Source: an uncultured Clostridia bacterium
Lineage (GTDB): Bacteria; Bacillota; Clostridia; Oscillospirales; Oscillospiraceae
Assembly (NCBI GenBank): GCA_946550725.1
Contig: CAMNQX010000014.1
Span: 1-53,840 of the forward strand
DNA length: 53,840 nt
Reading direction: 5' to 3'
The notes beneath the pieces were generated by a model. That model had not been told where the DNA came from and did not search any database. It saw only the letters and a program-made list of their open reading frames with translations. Below are positions 8,630-17,702 of the stretch, one piece after another (position 1 is the first letter of the stretch; each line of letters begins with the position of its first letter). Made by a program: the position numbers and the translations under genes.

Positions 8630-10516
8630 ATGGCGGAAGGTTCAGAACGGGAATACGAGAAGCTCTGGCGGTCCCAGCACTTCGCCGACCTGCGGGAGAA
8701 GGCCCATGCCCTGCCCCTGAAGCCCGGGGTCTACATCATGCAGAACGAGCATAATGAGGTCATCTATGTGGGCAAGGCCAAGGCGCTGAAAAACCGGGTG
8801 AGCCAGTACTTCGCCAACCTGGCCTCCCACACGGAAAAGACCCGGGCCATGGTGTCCTCCATTGACCACTTCGACGTGATCGTGGCGGACAGCGAGTTTG
8901 AGGCGCTGGTGCTGGAGTGCGCCCTTATCAAGCGGCACCAGCCCAAGTACAACATCCTGCTGAAGGACTCCAAGGGCTACCCCTACATCCGCCTGACGGT
9001 GAAGGAGGAGTACCCCAAGTTCGACCTCTCCAACAAGGTAAACGAGGACGGCGCGCGGTATTTTGGTCCCTACGGCTCCCGGGGGGCGTCCTACGCCATC
9101 ATCGACTCCCTGCTGGAGACCTTCAAGCTGCCCTCGTGCAACAAAAAATTCCCCCGGGATATCGGCAAGGGCCGCCCCTGCCTCAACTACCACATGGGCA
9201 AGTGCGACGGCTACTGCCGCCAGGAGATGGACCAGAGCCGCTATCAGGAGAGCATGGAGCAGATCATCCGCCTGCTGGAGGGCAAGCAGGGGGAGGTGCT
9301 CAAGGACCTGAACGCCCAGATGGCCCAGGCCGCCGAGGAGCTGCAATTTGAGCGGGCCGCGGCTTTGCGGGACCGCATCCGCGCCGTGGAGCTGCTGTCC
9401 AAGCGGCAGAAGGTGGTGGGCCGTCTGGCGGACACCGACGTGGTGGGCTTCTTCCGGGGGCAGGCCAAGAGCTGCTTCGTGGTGCTCCACTTTGTGGAGG
9501 GGGAGCTGGCCGCCAAGGATATGGACCTCATGGAGACCCCCATGGAGGGGGAGGAGGAGCAGGTCATCTCCGCCCTGGTCAGCCAGTACTATGGCGGCAG
9601 GGGGGACCTGCCCCGTGACATTTTGCTCCCCTGCGAGCTGGACGACGAGGTGAGCCTCACCCGGATGCTCTCCGAGGCCGCCGGGAGGCGGGTGAACCTC
9701 CTAACTCCCCAGCGGGGCGCAAAATTAGAGCTGATCCGCCTGGCCCGCACCAATGCGGTGGAGGAGGTGGAGCGGGCCACCAGCCGGGAGGAGCGGCAGT
9801 CCAAGACGCTGGAGGCCCTGGGGAAGATCCTGGGGCTGGAAAAGGCCCCGGACCGCATCGAGTCCTTCGACATCTCCAACACCGCCGGGGAGGACATCGT
9901 GGCGTCTATGGTGGTGTTTGAGCACGCCCGTCCCAAAAAGCGGGACTACCGCCACTTCAAGATCAAATCGCTGACCGAGGGACACCCGGACGACTACCAC
10001 TCCATGGAGGAGGTGCTGAAGCGCCGCCTGCGCCGGTATCTGGACGGGGACGCCGACTTTGGCGCGCTGCCCGACCTTTTCTTGATCGACGGCGGCCAGG
10101 AGCACGCCAAGATCGCCGAGGGGGTCCTGCGGGAGCTGGGCTTGTCCGTGCCCACGGTGGGCATGGTGAAGGACGACCGCCACCGCACCCGCGCACTCAT
10201 CGACGCCCAGGGCCGGGAGTTCGGCATCCAGGGCAACCCGCCTCTCTTTGCCCTCATCGGCCAGATCCAGGAGGAGACCCACCGCTTCGCCATCGAGTTC
10301 CACCGCAAGCAGCGCAGCAAGTCGGTGAAAGGCTCCGCCCTGGACGCCATCCCCGGCGTGGGAGAGGTCCGGCGCAAGGCCCTTTTGCGGCAGTTCAAGA
10401 GTATCACCGCCATCAAAGCGGCAAGCTATGAGGAGCTGGCGGGCGTGGTGGACAAAAAGACCGCCCAGGCGGTGTATGAGCACTTCCGTGAGCTGGAGAA
10501 GGGGGAGAAAGCATGA
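8630..10516 (+). CDS. uvrC: UvrC, excinuclease ABC subunit C
   Basis: The protein has 628 residues, normal for UvrC, which makes both incisions flanking a lesion held by UvrB. Domains in order: GIY-YIG nuclease near residues 30-110 (PGVYIM, VIYVGKAKALKNRV); a UVR motif near 215-250 that contacts UvrB (LQFERAAALRDRI); the RNase H-like second nuclease (ESFDISNTAGEDIVASMVVF, LFLIDGGQEHAKIA); and a C-terminal double helix-hairpin-helix (LDAIPGVGEVRRKALL). A longer upstream frame exists, but the promoter and GGCGAGG site place the start at ATG 8630. The stop overlaps the next ATG. Confidence 0.96.
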   Translation: MAEGSEREYEKLWRSQHFADLREKAHALPLKPGVYIMQNEHNEVIYVGKAKALKNRVSQYFANLASHTEKTRAMVSSIDHFDVIVADSEFEALVLECALIKRHQPKYNILLKDSKGYPYIRLTVKEEYPKFDLSNKVNEDGARYFGPYGSRGASYAIIDSLLETFKLPSCNKKFPRDIGKGRPCLNYHMGKCDGYCRQEMDQSRYQESMEQIIRLLEGKQGEVLKDLNAQMAQAAEELQFERAAALRDRIRAVELLSKRQKVVGRLADTDVVGFFRGQAKSCFVVLHFVEGELAAKDMDLMETPMEGEEEQVISALVSQYYGGRGDLPRDILLPCELDDEVSLTRMLSEAAGRRVNLLTPQRGAKLELIRLARTNAVEEVERATSREERQSKTLEALGKILGLEKAPDRIESFDISNTAGEDIVASMVVFEHARPKKRDYRHFKIKSLTEGHPDDYHSMEEVLKRRLRRYLDGDADFGALPDLFLIDGGQEHAKIAEGVLRELGLSVPTVGMVKDDRHRTRALIDAQGREFGIQGNPPLFALIGQIQEETHRFAIEFHRKQRSKSVKGSALDAIPGVGEVRRKALLRQFKSITAIKAASYEELAGVVDKKTAQAVYEHFRELEKGEKA

Positions 10517-11676
10517 GAGGATTTTTGAGCATGCTGCTCGTTCTTTCCTTTTTGACCGCCCCGGCAGCGAAACAACTGGAAACACTGCAGCGCCAACATG
10601 TCACAGTACGGGATATCGCCCAGGCGGTGCTGGCCTCCCAGCCCGATGCCGGGGACTATACCCTGCAAACGGGCGAGGATGCGGAAATCTACTTGACCGG
10701 ACTCTATGGCCTGGAGGCGTGGACCTACACCGACGCTGCTGTGTACGCGGTGGGCGGCGCGGACGCCCGGGAGATCGCGGTGGTGAAGCCCAAAAGCGCG
10801 GCCACCGACACCCAGACCATCGCCGCCGGGTTGGAGGAGTACCGCCAGAACCGCGAAGCGGACTTTGACGGCTATCTCCCGGACCAGGCCGCCCTGGTGG
10901 AGAGCGGCGCGGTGACCTGCGGCTGGGGCTGGGTAGCCCTGATGCTTTGTGAGGATATGACTGGTGCTGCCAGCGCCTTTGAGACAGCGGCGGGCGGCGG
11001 AACGGTCTATACTGCAGGGGACGGGGGGCTGACCCCGACGGACACCCGCTGGTTCGTCCCTTTTGACCCGCCTAACAAGTTTGATATGACCCTTTATGAC
11101 ACCTCAGCGGTGCTGGACGCCTACGCTTCCGGCGAGGAGAGCGGCTTGAGCGAGCGGGACGCCGCTCTTCTAACACGATGCCGGGAAATATTGAGCCAGT
11201 GTGTTACGGAGGATATGACCGACTTCGAAAAGGAGCGGAGCATCTACGACTGGCTGACCGCCTATGGCAGCGACCACAAGGACCAGAGTGTCTACGACCC
11301 CCGCACGCCGCTGGGACAGGTGGACAATACCAATCCCTACGGCGTGTTGGTCAAGGGTCAAGGCGTCTGCTTGGGCTATGCCACCACCTTCCAGCTTCTG
11401 ATAGAGTTGGCGGGGGTGGAGTGTACCACGGTGGTGGGTGCGCGGAAGGAGAACCGGGAGGACCACGCTTGGAATCTGGTCCGGCTGGAGGGGGAGTGGT
11501 ACTGCGCCGATCCAACTCTGGACAGCACCGTCCGGGCGGCCTGGGGCCGGTATGAGTACTTCAACGTCACCAGCGCCCATTTACGGGCAAACGACTTTCA
11601 GTGGGATTACCTCCGGGTCCCGGAGTGTACGGCAAAGCGGTTTCACTGGGACGGCGTGAGCGCTTTGCCGCAGTAA
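10513..11676 (+). CDS. Secreted transglutaminase-like protein
   Basis: The 387-residue protein begins with a signal-peptide-like segment (MLLVLSFLTAPAA). The C-terminal third is a transglutaminase-like (papain-fold) domain with a complete apparent triad: Cys286 in GQGVCLGYATTFQLL, His318 in EDHAWNLV and Asp333 in ADPTLDST. In bacteria such domains are usually proteases, peptidases or cell-wall-linked enzymes rather than true transglutaminases. The substrate is unknown. Its ATG overlaps the uvrC stop by four bases, so the two genes are translationally coupled. Confidence 0.82.
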   Translation: MRGFLSMLLVLSFLTAPAAKQLETLQRQHVTVRDIAQAVLASQPDAGDYTLQTGEDAEIYLTGLYGLEAWTYTDAAVYAVGGADAREIAVVKPKSAATDTQTIAAGLEEYRQNREADFDGYLPDQAALVESGAVTCGWGWVALMLCEDMTGAASAFETAAGGGTVYTAGDGGLTPTDTRWFVPFDPPNKFDMTLYDTSAVLDAYASGEESGLSERDAALLTRCREILSQCVTEDMTDFEKERSIYDWLTAYGSDHKDQSVYDPRTPLGQVDNTNPYGVLVKGQGVCLGYATTFQLLIELAGVECTTVVGARKENREDHAWNLVRLEGEWYCADPTLDSTVRAAWGRYEYFNVTSAHLRANDFQWDYLRVPECTAKRFHWDGVSALPQ

Positions 11677-11696
11677 GCAAGAAAGGATGGATGAAA

Positions 11697-12245
11697 ATGC
11701 GTATCATCTCCGGTTCGGCGCGGGGCAGGAGGCTGAAGGACCTGCCCGGGCTGGACACCCGGCCCACCACCGACAAGGTGAAGGAGTCCATCTTCAACAT
11801 CATCCAGTTTGACATCGAGGGGCGGAGAGTCCTCGACCTCTTTTCCGGCACCGGCCAGCTGGGCTGCGAGGCCCTGTCCCGGGGGGCGGCCTACGTCACC
11901 TTCGTGGACCAGAAGCGGGAGGCCGCCAAGGTCACGGCGGAAAACGCCAAGGCCGTGGCTGACCCTGACCGCTTTGAGGTGCTGCAGCGGGACGCCCTGG
12001 CCTTTGTGGCCTCCAAGCCGGGAAAATACGGCCTTGTTTTCCTGGACCCGCCCTACCGTACGGGGCTGATGGAAAAATCTCTGGAGGCCATCGCGGGAAT
12101 TGACATTGTGGCGGAACATGGTATAATAGTATGCGAAACTGGGGTGGAGGAGGTCCTCCCCGCCCTGGCCCCGCCCTATGAGAAGGGACGAGAGTACCGC
12201 TACGGCAAGATCAAACTAACACTTTACCACCGGCGGGAGGGATAA
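11697..12245 (+). CDS. rsmD: 16S rRNA (guanine(966)-N2)-methyltransferase RsmD
   Basis: The 182-residue protein carries the RsmD pattern: MRIISGSARGRRL at the N-terminus, TRPTTDKVKESIFNII, the SAM-binding loop LDLFSGTGQLGCEALSRG, and the catalytic DPPY at 117-120. It methylates G966 of 16S rRNA in the 30S subunit. Start ATG 11697 has AAAGGA at a good distance; ATG 11691 in the same frame is too close to it. The rsmD-coaD pairing is a conserved bacterial neighbourhood, and coaD starts three bases after the stop. Confidence 0.93.
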   Translation: MRIISGSARGRRLKDLPGLDTRPTTDKVKESIFNIIQFDIEGRRVLDLFSGTGQLGCEALSRGAAYVTFVDQKREAAKVTAENAKAVADPDRFEVLQRDALAFVASKPGKYGLVFLDPPYRTGLMEKSLEAIAGIDIVAEHGIIVCETGVEEVLPALAPPYEKGREYRYGKIKLTLYHRREG

Positions 12246-12248
12246 GGC

Positions 12249-12737
12249 ATGAAAACCGCCATCTACCCCGGCAGCTTCGACCCGGTGACCCTGGGCCACT
12301 TGAACATCATCAAGCGGGCTGCCCGCTGCTTTGACCGGCTGGTGGTGTGTGTGATGGTCAACTCGGAAAAGCCCGGCGGGATGTTCACCCCCGACGAGCG
12401 GGTGGAGCTTTTGAAGCGGGTCACCGAGAAGATCCCCAATGTGGAGATCGACCAGTACGCGGGTCTGGTGGCGGAATACGCCCGGCTGCAGAAGGCCTGC
12501 ACGCTGGTCAAGGGCCTTCGGGCGGTGTCCGATTACGAGAAGGAAGTCCAGATGGCCCTCATCAACCGCAAGCTCAATCCCCGGCTGGATACCATGTTCC
12601 TCACCTCCAGCGCGAAGTATACCTACCTCAGCTCCAGCGCGGTGAAGGAGATGGGACGGCACGGGGCCGACCTAAGCGATTTTGTCCCCAGAGAGATCAT
12701 GGAGGACGTACAACAAAGAATGAATCGTGGGAGGTAA
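12249..12737 (+). CDS. coaD: Phosphopantetheine adenylyltransferase (CoaD)
   Basis: The 162-residue protein is of normal length for CoaD, which adenylylates 4'-phosphopantetheine in coenzyme A synthesis. The nucleotidyltransferase motif is clear in YPGSFDPVTLGHLNIIKRA (TxGH), and the C-terminal FLTSSAKYTYLSSSAVKEM block matches the ISSS-type ATP-binding region. GGGAGG in the end of rsmD serves as ribosome site, and a coiled-coil gene follows by six bases. Confidence 0.95.
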   Translation: MKTAIYPGSFDPVTLGHLNIIKRAARCFDRLVVCVMVNSEKPGGMFTPDERVELLKRVTEKIPNVEIDQYAGLVAEYARLQKACTLVKGLRAVSDYEKEVQMALINRKLNPRLDTMFLTSSAKYTYLSSSAVKEMGRHGADLSDFVPREIMEDVQQRMNRGR

Positions 12738-12743
12738 TCACAC

Positions 12744-13280
12744 ATGGCGACTGGCGTAGAAGAATTGCTGGATATGCTCTATGAGATGATCGACGAAGCA
12801 AAGGGCGTTCCCCTCAGCGGCGACAAGTGTGTGCTGGAGCGGGATAAGGCCCTGGATATTCTGGACGACGTGCGCGCCCAGTTCCCCGTGGAGTTTGCCG
12901 AGGCGCGCAAGCTTCTCGCCAACCGCAACGACTATCTGGCCGCCGCCAAGCGGGAGGCGGAGCTGATCCGCAAGCAGGCAGAGGAGCAGGCCAAGCAGCT
13001 GGTGGGCGAGGACCAGGTCATGACCCGGGCCAAGCAGCAGAGCGGCGAGCTGATGCGTCAGAGCGAGCAGAAGGCCAGCGACGTGACCCGTCAGGCGGAG
13101 GAGCAGGCCCGTGAGCTGCGCCGCGCCGCCGAGAACTACTGCGACGACCTTCTCCGCCGCGCCGAGGAGGCCGTGGCCGAAGCGGGCCGGGAGCTTGCCC
13201 AGTCCCGCGCCGCCTTCCGCAGCGCGGCCGGCACCACCGCCCCCGCCAAGCCCATTTACGACGTGGAGATGGACGGCTGA
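12744..13280 (+). CDS. Coiled-coil protein of the coaD neighbourhood
   Basis: The 178-residue protein is mainly a long charged helix (about residues 60-160) with many Glu, Arg, Gln and Ala residues in heptad-like spacing (AKREAELIRKQAEEQAKQL). The N-terminal 55 residues form a more structured head (ELLDMLYEMIDEAKGVPL). Proteins of this shape next to coaD in Clostridia are often labelled ATPase or V-ATPase subunit H-like because of coiled-coil similarity; no ATP-binding motif is visible here. A DivIVA-like scaffold role is possible but unproven. Confidence 0.75.
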   Translation: MATGVEELLDMLYEMIDEAKGVPLSGDKCVLERDKALDILDDVRAQFPVEFAEARKLLANRNDYLAAAKREAELIRKQAEEQAKQLVGEDQVMTRAKQQSGELMRQSEQKASDVTRQAEEQARELRRAAENYCDDLLRRAEEAVAEAGRELAQSRAAFRSAAGTTAPAKPIYDVEMDG

Positions 13281-13301
13281 CCGTTTTCCCCCATACACCC
13301 A

Positions 13302-13334
13302 AGAGCCGCTCGGGTACCACCCGGGCGGCTCTTT
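13302..13334 (+). terminator. Hairpin terminator between the coiled-coil gene and trpS
   Basis: GAGCCGC(T)CGGGT pairs with ACCCG(G)GCGGCTC around a three-base loop and ends in TTT. The short T-run makes it a weak or partial terminator. Confidence 0.6.
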
Positions 13335-13354
13335 GAAAAGGAGCTGTGACCTCT

Positions 13355-14392
13355 ATGGCAGAAGTTTTGACCCCCGCCGGGACCGGCGGTGAAAGCCCCC
13401 GCAAGAAAGTGATGGTCTCCGGCATCCAGCCCAGCGGAGACCTGCACATCGGCAACTACCTCGGACCCCTGCGCCACTGGCCGGAAATGATCCAGGAGTT
13501 TGACTGCTATTTCTTCCTGGCCGACCTCCACACCATTACCGTCCGGCAGGAGCCGGCGGTGCTGCGCCGCCGGGTGCTGGAGCTGCTGGCAGGTTATATC
13601 GCCTGCGGCCTGGACCCGGAAAAGTGTACTCTCTTCATCCAGTCCCATGTCCCCGCCCACAGCCAGCTGGGGTGGGTGCTGGACTGCTACACCATGTTCG
13701 GCGAGCTGTCCCGTATGACCCAGTTCAAGGATAAGTCCGCCCGCAACGCCGATAACATCAACGCTGGGCTGTTCACCTATCCGGTGCTGATGGCGGCGGA
13801 CATTTTGCTCTATCAGCCCGATTTTGTCCCCGTGGGGGAGGACCAGAAGCAGCACGTGGAGATCTGCCGGGACATCGCCAACCGCTTCAACGGCGTCTAC
13901 GGCGACGTGTTCAAGGTCCCCGAGCCGTATATTGCCAAGGTGGGGGCGCGGATCATGTCCCTCTCCACCCCGGAGACGAAAATGTCCAAGTCCCAGCCCG
14001 AGGGATGCGTGTTCCTCATGGAGAAGCCGGAGGACATCATGCGCAAGTTCAAGCGGGCGGTGACCGACTCTGACCGGGAACATTGTGTGCGCTATGACCC
14101 GTCTAACAAACCGGGCGTTGCCAATTTGATGCAGATCTACGCCGCCGCCACCGGCAAGAGCTACGAGGACATCGAGAAGGAGTTCGACGGCCAGGGCTAC
14201 GGCGCCTTCAAGCCCGCTGTGGGCGAGGCAGTGGTGGAGACCCTCCGGCCCATCCGGGAGGAGGCCGAGCGGCTGCTGAAGGACAAGGCGTATCTGCAGA
14301 GCGTCTACCGCGCCGGGGCGGAGCGTGCCCGGCGGGTGGCGGGAAAAACGCTTGGCAAGGTCTATAAAAAGGTGGGCTTTACGGAACCCTAA
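13355..14392 (+). CDS. trpS: Tryptophanyl-tRNA synthetase
   Basis: The 345-residue class I synthetase charges tRNA-Trp. The HIGH-type motif is in SGDLHIGNYLGPLRHW near residue 30, and KMSKS is at 209-213. FLADLHTIT and YQPDFVPVGEDQKQHVEI are typical TrpRS blocks. I chose ATG 13355 because AAAGGAG lies 12 bases ahead; the in-frame GTG 13346 nearly abuts that site. The gap upstream is too short for a T-box leader. Confidence 0.95.
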   Translation: MAEVLTPAGTGGESPRKKVMVSGIQPSGDLHIGNYLGPLRHWPEMIQEFDCYFFLADLHTITVRQEPAVLRRRVLELLAGYIACGLDPEKCTLFIQSHVPAHSQLGWVLDCYTMFGELSRMTQFKDKSARNADNINAGLFTYPVLMAADILLYQPDFVPVGEDQKQHVEICRDIANRFNGVYGDVFKVPEPYIAKVGARIMSLSTPETKMSKSQPEGCVFLMEKPEDIMRKFKRAVTDSDREHCVRYDPSNKPGVANLMQIYAAATGKSYEDIEKEFDGQGYGAFKPAVGEAVVETLRPIREEAERLLKDKAYLQSVYRAGAERARRVAGKTLGKVYKKVGFTEP

Positions 14393-14416
14393 GCCCAAGC
14401 GAGGTTAAGAGAAGCT

Positions 14417-15514
14417 ATGAATATCAGTTTGGAAATACTGGGGCTGGTGGCCTGTACCCTGGGGGTCTCTTTTTTGGTGGCGCTGATCACCACGCCCATC
14501 GTCAAGGCGCTGGCGTTTCGCGTGGGGGCGGTGGACGACCCCAAGAAGGACAAGGACCCGGAGCGGCGGATGCACTCCCGCCCCATTCCCCGCATGGGCG
14601 GACTGGCCATTTTCCTGGGCTTTCTGGTGAGCGTTCTGCTGTTCGTGAAGCTGGACGGCCAGATCCGCGGCCTGCTGCTGGGGGCGGTGGTCATCGTCAT
14701 TCTGGGCATCTTTGACGACATCTATGACCTTCCCGCCAAGTTCAAATTCGTCGTGCAGATCGTGGCCGCCCTCATCGCCGTCTTTGCCGGGAACGAGATC
14801 AAGTTCATGTTCACCTATCCTCTGGGGTGGCTGGCCATCCCCGTTTCGGTCATCTGGATCGTGGGGGTCACCAACGCCGTTAACCTCATCGACGGGTTGG
14901 ACGGCCTGGCCTGCGGCGTGTCCACCATCAGCTCCATGACCCTGCTGGTCATCGCCCTGCTGTTTCGGGAGGCCCAAACACCCATCCTGGTGGCGGCGCT
15001 GGTGGGCGGGTGCCTGGGCTTTTTGCCCTACAACCTGAACCCCGCCAAGATCTTCATGGGGGACACCGGCTCCACCTTCCTGGGCTTTGCCCTGGGGGTC
15101 ATCTCCATCCAGGGCCTCTTTAAGCACTATATGTTTATCTCCTTTGTGGTGCCCTTCCTGATGCTGGGCCTGCCTATTTTTGACACCTGCTTTGCCTTTG
15201 TCCGCCGCATCGCCCACGGCCAGTCCCCCATGCACGCGGACCGCAGCCACGTCCACCACCGCCTCATCGACATGGGCTTCTCTCAGAAGCAGGCGGTGGC
15301 CGTGCTCTATATCATCAGCGCCATTCTGGGCCTGTCCGCCGTGGTGCTGGCCACCACCGGCCCCCTGCGGGCCATGCTGGTGCTGTTCGCCCTGTGCGCG
15401 GCGGGGGGGATCGCCATGCGCCTCTACCTCCACAACAGCGAAAAGCACCTGCAGAAGGACAGCGGCGAGGACGGGGAGGATGAGGACGGCGACAGCGAGG
15501 AGGAAAAAACATGA
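14417..15514 (+). CDS. TagO/WecA-like undecaprenyl-phosphate N-acetylhexosamine-1-phosphate transferase
   Basis: The 365-residue protein has about ten membrane segments and the MraY/WecA superfamily signatures: DDPKKDKDPERRMHSRPIP near the start, catalytic aspartates in GIFDDIYDLPAKFKF, NLIDGLDGLACG, FMGDTGSTFLGFALG, and the HADRSHVHHRLIDMGFSQ histidine loop. These enzymes load the first amino sugar phosphate onto undecaprenyl phosphate for wall polymer or O-antigen-type synthesis. The HIHH-type loop favours the TagO/WecA branch over MraY. It overlaps the epimerase gene by four bases, so both likely feed one cell-wall polymer. Confidence 0.88.
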   Translation: MNISLEILGLVACTLGVSFLVALITTPIVKALAFRVGAVDDPKKDKDPERRMHSRPIPRMGGLAIFLGFLVSVLLFVKLDGQIRGLLLGAVVIVILGIFDDIYDLPAKFKFVVQIVAALIAVFAGNEIKFMFTYPLGWLAIPVSVIWIVGVTNAVNLIDGLDGLACGVSTISSMTLLVIALLFREAQTPILVAALVGGCLGFLPYNLNPAKIFMGDTGSTFLGFALGVISIQGLFKHYMFISFVVPFLMLGLPIFDTCFAFVRRIAHGQSPMHADRSHVHHRLIDMGFSQKQAVAVLYIISAILGLSAVVLATTGPLRAMLVLFALCAAGGIAMRLYLHNSEKHLQKDSGEDGEDEDGDSEEEKT

Positions 15515-16626
15515 AGCGGATCAAAGTGTTATCGGTGTTCGGCACCCGGCCCGAGGCCATCAAGATGATCCCCCTGGTGCAGGAGCTGGCCCGCCATCCG
15601 GGGATGGAGAGCCTCTGTGCCGTCACCGCCCAGCACCGCCAGATGCTGGACAGCGTGCTGGATATTTTCTCCCTCAAGCCCGACTATGACCTGAACATCA
15701 TGGAGCCGCGGCAGAGCCTGTACACCATCACCGCCAAAGCCCTTACGGGAATGGAAGGGGTGCTGCAGGAGTCCAAGCCCGATCTGGTGCTGGTCCACGG
15801 CGACACCTCCACCACCTTCGTGGGCGCCCTGGCCGCCTTCTACGCCCAGATCCCTGTGGGCCATGTGGAGGCGGGGCTGCGGACCTACGACAAATACTCC
15901 CCCTTCCCCGAGGAGATGAACCGCAATCTGGTGAGCCGCATCGCCACCCTCCATTTCTGCCCCACCGCCTCCAACGTGGAAAATCTGCGCCGGGAGGGGA
16001 TCACGGAGGGGGTCTGTCAGACGGGCAACACCGTCATTGACGCGCTGAAGACCACCGTGCGGGAGAACTATACCTTTGTCGAGCCGTCTCTGAACGGCTT
16101 GGACTTTGCAAAGAAACGGATCATCCTGGTGACCTGCCACCGCCGGGAGAACTACGGCCAGCCCATGGAGGAGATCATGTCCGCCCTGGGGGAGATCGCC
16201 CGGGAGTTCCCCGATACAGAGCTGGTGTACCCCGTCCACCTGTCCCCCGTGGTGCAGGAGGCGGCCCACCGCCACCTGGACGGCATCCCCAACGTCCGGC
16301 TGATCCCGCCGCTGGATGTGGCGGATATGCACAACCTGATGGCCCGCAGCTATCTGGTGCTCACCGACTCCGGCGGACTTCAGGAGGAGGCCCCCTCTCT
16401 GGGAAAGCCGGTGCTTGTCCTGCGGCGGGAGACGGAGCGGCCCGAGGCGGTGGCCGCCGGGACCGTGAAGCTGGCGGGCACCAAGAAGGAGGATATCCTC
16501 GCCATGACCCGTACGCTGCTCACCGACGAAGGGGCCTACGCCGCCATGGCCCACGCCGTCAACCCCTATGGCGACGGCCACGCCTGCGCGCGCATCGGGT
16601 CGGCCATCGAGAAGTATTTCGCTTAA
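15511..16626 (+). CDS. wecB: UDP-N-acetylglucosamine 2-epimerase (non-hydrolysing)
   Basis: The 371-residue protein interconverts UDP-GlcNAc and UDP-ManNAc. Family marks are FGTRPEAIKMIPLV at the N-terminus, VHGDTSTTFVGALAAFYAQ, HVEAGLRTYDKYSPFPEEMNR, TCHRRENYG and the UDP-binding SGGLQEEAPSLGKPVLVLR plus ETERPEAV. In Firmicutes it is also named mnaA. UDP-ManNAc serves teichoic-acid linkage units or ManNAc-containing secondary wall polymers, which SLH domains bind in Bacillus anthracis. It is translationally coupled to the TagO-like gene. Confidence 0.94.
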   Translation: MKRIKVLSVFGTRPEAIKMIPLVQELARHPGMESLCAVTAQHRQMLDSVLDIFSLKPDYDLNIMEPRQSLYTITAKALTGMEGVLQESKPDLVLVHGDTSTTFVGALAAFYAQIPVGHVEAGLRTYDKYSPFPEEMNRNLVSRIATLHFCPTASNVENLRREGITEGVCQTGNTVIDALKTTVRENYTFVEPSLNGLDFAKKRIILVTCHRRENYGQPMEEIMSALGEIAREFPDTELVYPVHLSPVVQEAAHRHLDGIPNVRLIPPLDVADMHNLMARSYLVLTDSGGLQEEAPSLGKPVLVLRRETERPEAVAAGTVKLAGTKKEDILAMTRTLLTDEGAYAAMAHAVNPYGDGHACARIGSAIEKYFA

Positions 16627-16651
16627 ACGATCAACGGAGGGAGGAAGGCCC

Positions 16652-17413
16652 ATGGACAAAAAGCACCGCAACCTCGTCGCTGTGCTGGTGGCGGTGGTCA
16701 TGGCCGTGGCGCTGTTTTCCGCCTTCTCCGTCAACTGGTTCCATCAGACCCCCAGTGTGATCCTGCCCACCCTGACGCCTACCCCCTCCGCCACTGCCGC
16801 CCCCGGAACTGCCGGCGATTACCAGCGGGTAGAGGTGACGGCGGAGACGGTGCAGCGGGTGGTGGCGACCTTGGAGCGCCCCGCCAGCTACGCCCGCACC
16901 GTCACCGTGGAGACGGTGGGGGAGGACGGTACGGTGGGGCAGACCACCGCCCAGGTGGTGGTGGACGGCGGCTGGACCCAAGTCACCGCCACGCTGCCCG
17001 ACGGCCGGGTGTGCCACACCATTGTGGGGGAAGAAAAACGCTATGTCTGGTACGACGACCAGCACACCTGGCAGGAGTATCCCGCCCAGGAGCGCACGGC
17101 AGACCTGTCCCAGCGTCTGCCCACCTATGAGGATGTGCTGGCGTTGGTGCAGAGCGACATCGTGGATGCCGGCTACGCCAGCAGTGGCGAGCTGCCCTGC
17201 ATCTACGTGGCGGTGGAGGAACAAGAGCTGGGCTATGTGGAGGAGTACTGGGTCTCGGTGGACACCGGACTGCTGGTGCACGCCGAGAGCCGCAAGGGGG
17301 AGGACGTGTTTTACCGCATGAGCGGCTACATCGTGGAGACCCCCGCCACCGCCGGGTTGGCGTTCTCCCTCCCTGACGGTACTGTGCTCCACACTACTTC
17401 TCTCCTAGGCTGA
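16652..17413 (+). CDS. Membrane-anchored extracytoplasmic hypothetical protein
   Basis: The 253-residue protein has one N-terminal membrane anchor (LVAVLVAVVMAVALFSAFSV), a Pro/Thr/Ser-rich linker (LPTLTPTPSATAAPGTA) and a beta-rich extracytoplasmic domain. This domain resembles outer-membrane-lipoprotein/LolA-like or DUF4367-type folds in general feel, but I cannot assign it. Start ATG 16652 follows GGAGGGAGGAAGG. It lies 25 bases behind the epimerase gene and may share its transcript. Its last 20 bases overlap the end of the convergent gene on the other strand. Confidence 0.72.
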   Translation: MDKKHRNLVAVLVAVVMAVALFSAFSVNWFHQTPSVILPTLTPTPSATAAPGTAGDYQRVEVTAETVQRVVATLERPASYARTVTVETVGEDGTVGQTTAQVVVDGGWTQVTATLPDGRVCHTIVGEEKRYVWYDDQHTWQEYPAQERTADLSQRLPTYEDVLALVQSDIVDAGYASSGELPCIYVAVEEQELGYVEEYWVSVDTGLLVHAESRKGEDVFYRMSGYIVETPATAGLAFSLPDGTVLHTTSLLG

Positions 17414-17702
17414 ACAGAATGGTCAGGCCCAGGGTGATGATGAGATCCAGGTCGTCCCCGTCCTCCAGCACCAGAAACAGCACGATGAGACCCAGGAGGA
17501 TATCCCCTGTGTCCAGCCCGTCCAGATGGAGGCGCTTCATCAGGGCGGATACGGCCTGCCCGATCCCGTCCCCGGCGCCTGTGCCGCCCTTGCCCAGACC
17601 GTTCAGCAGCGCGCCTAAGCCGCCGCGGGACGGCGGCGGCGCCGACGGCCCCGTGCTGGCCGCCTCGTACCTGGTCTGCGCCGGGATATAGCGGTTATAC
17701 AC
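17394..17702 (-). CDS. Small hypothetical protein, Gly/Pro-rich with C-terminal helix
   Basis: The frame encodes 102 residues: an N-terminal MYNRYIPAQTRYEA stretch, a Pro/Gly-rich middle (GPSAPPPSRGGLGALLNGLG) and a hydrophobic C-terminal segment (DILLGLIVLFLVLEDGDD, LDLIITLGLTILFSLG) that may enter the membrane. The GTG start at 17702 lies inside the end of the preceding gene of the same strand (8-base overlap), which supports it being third in a small operon. I do not recognise a family. Its stop overlaps the convergent gene. Confidence 0.65.
   Translation of the reverse strand: MYNRYIPAQTRYEAASTGPSAPPPSRGGLGALLNGLGKGGTGAGDGIGQAVSALMKRLHLDGLDTGDILLGLIVLFLVLEDGDDLDLIITLGLTILFSLGEK

Noticed and set aside
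13281-13354. GGTACCACCCGG near trpS considered as a T-box antiterminator
   Set aside because: The T-box core GGGTGGTACC is present only on the opposite strand, and the gap is far too short for a T-box leader; it is part of a terminator hairpin.
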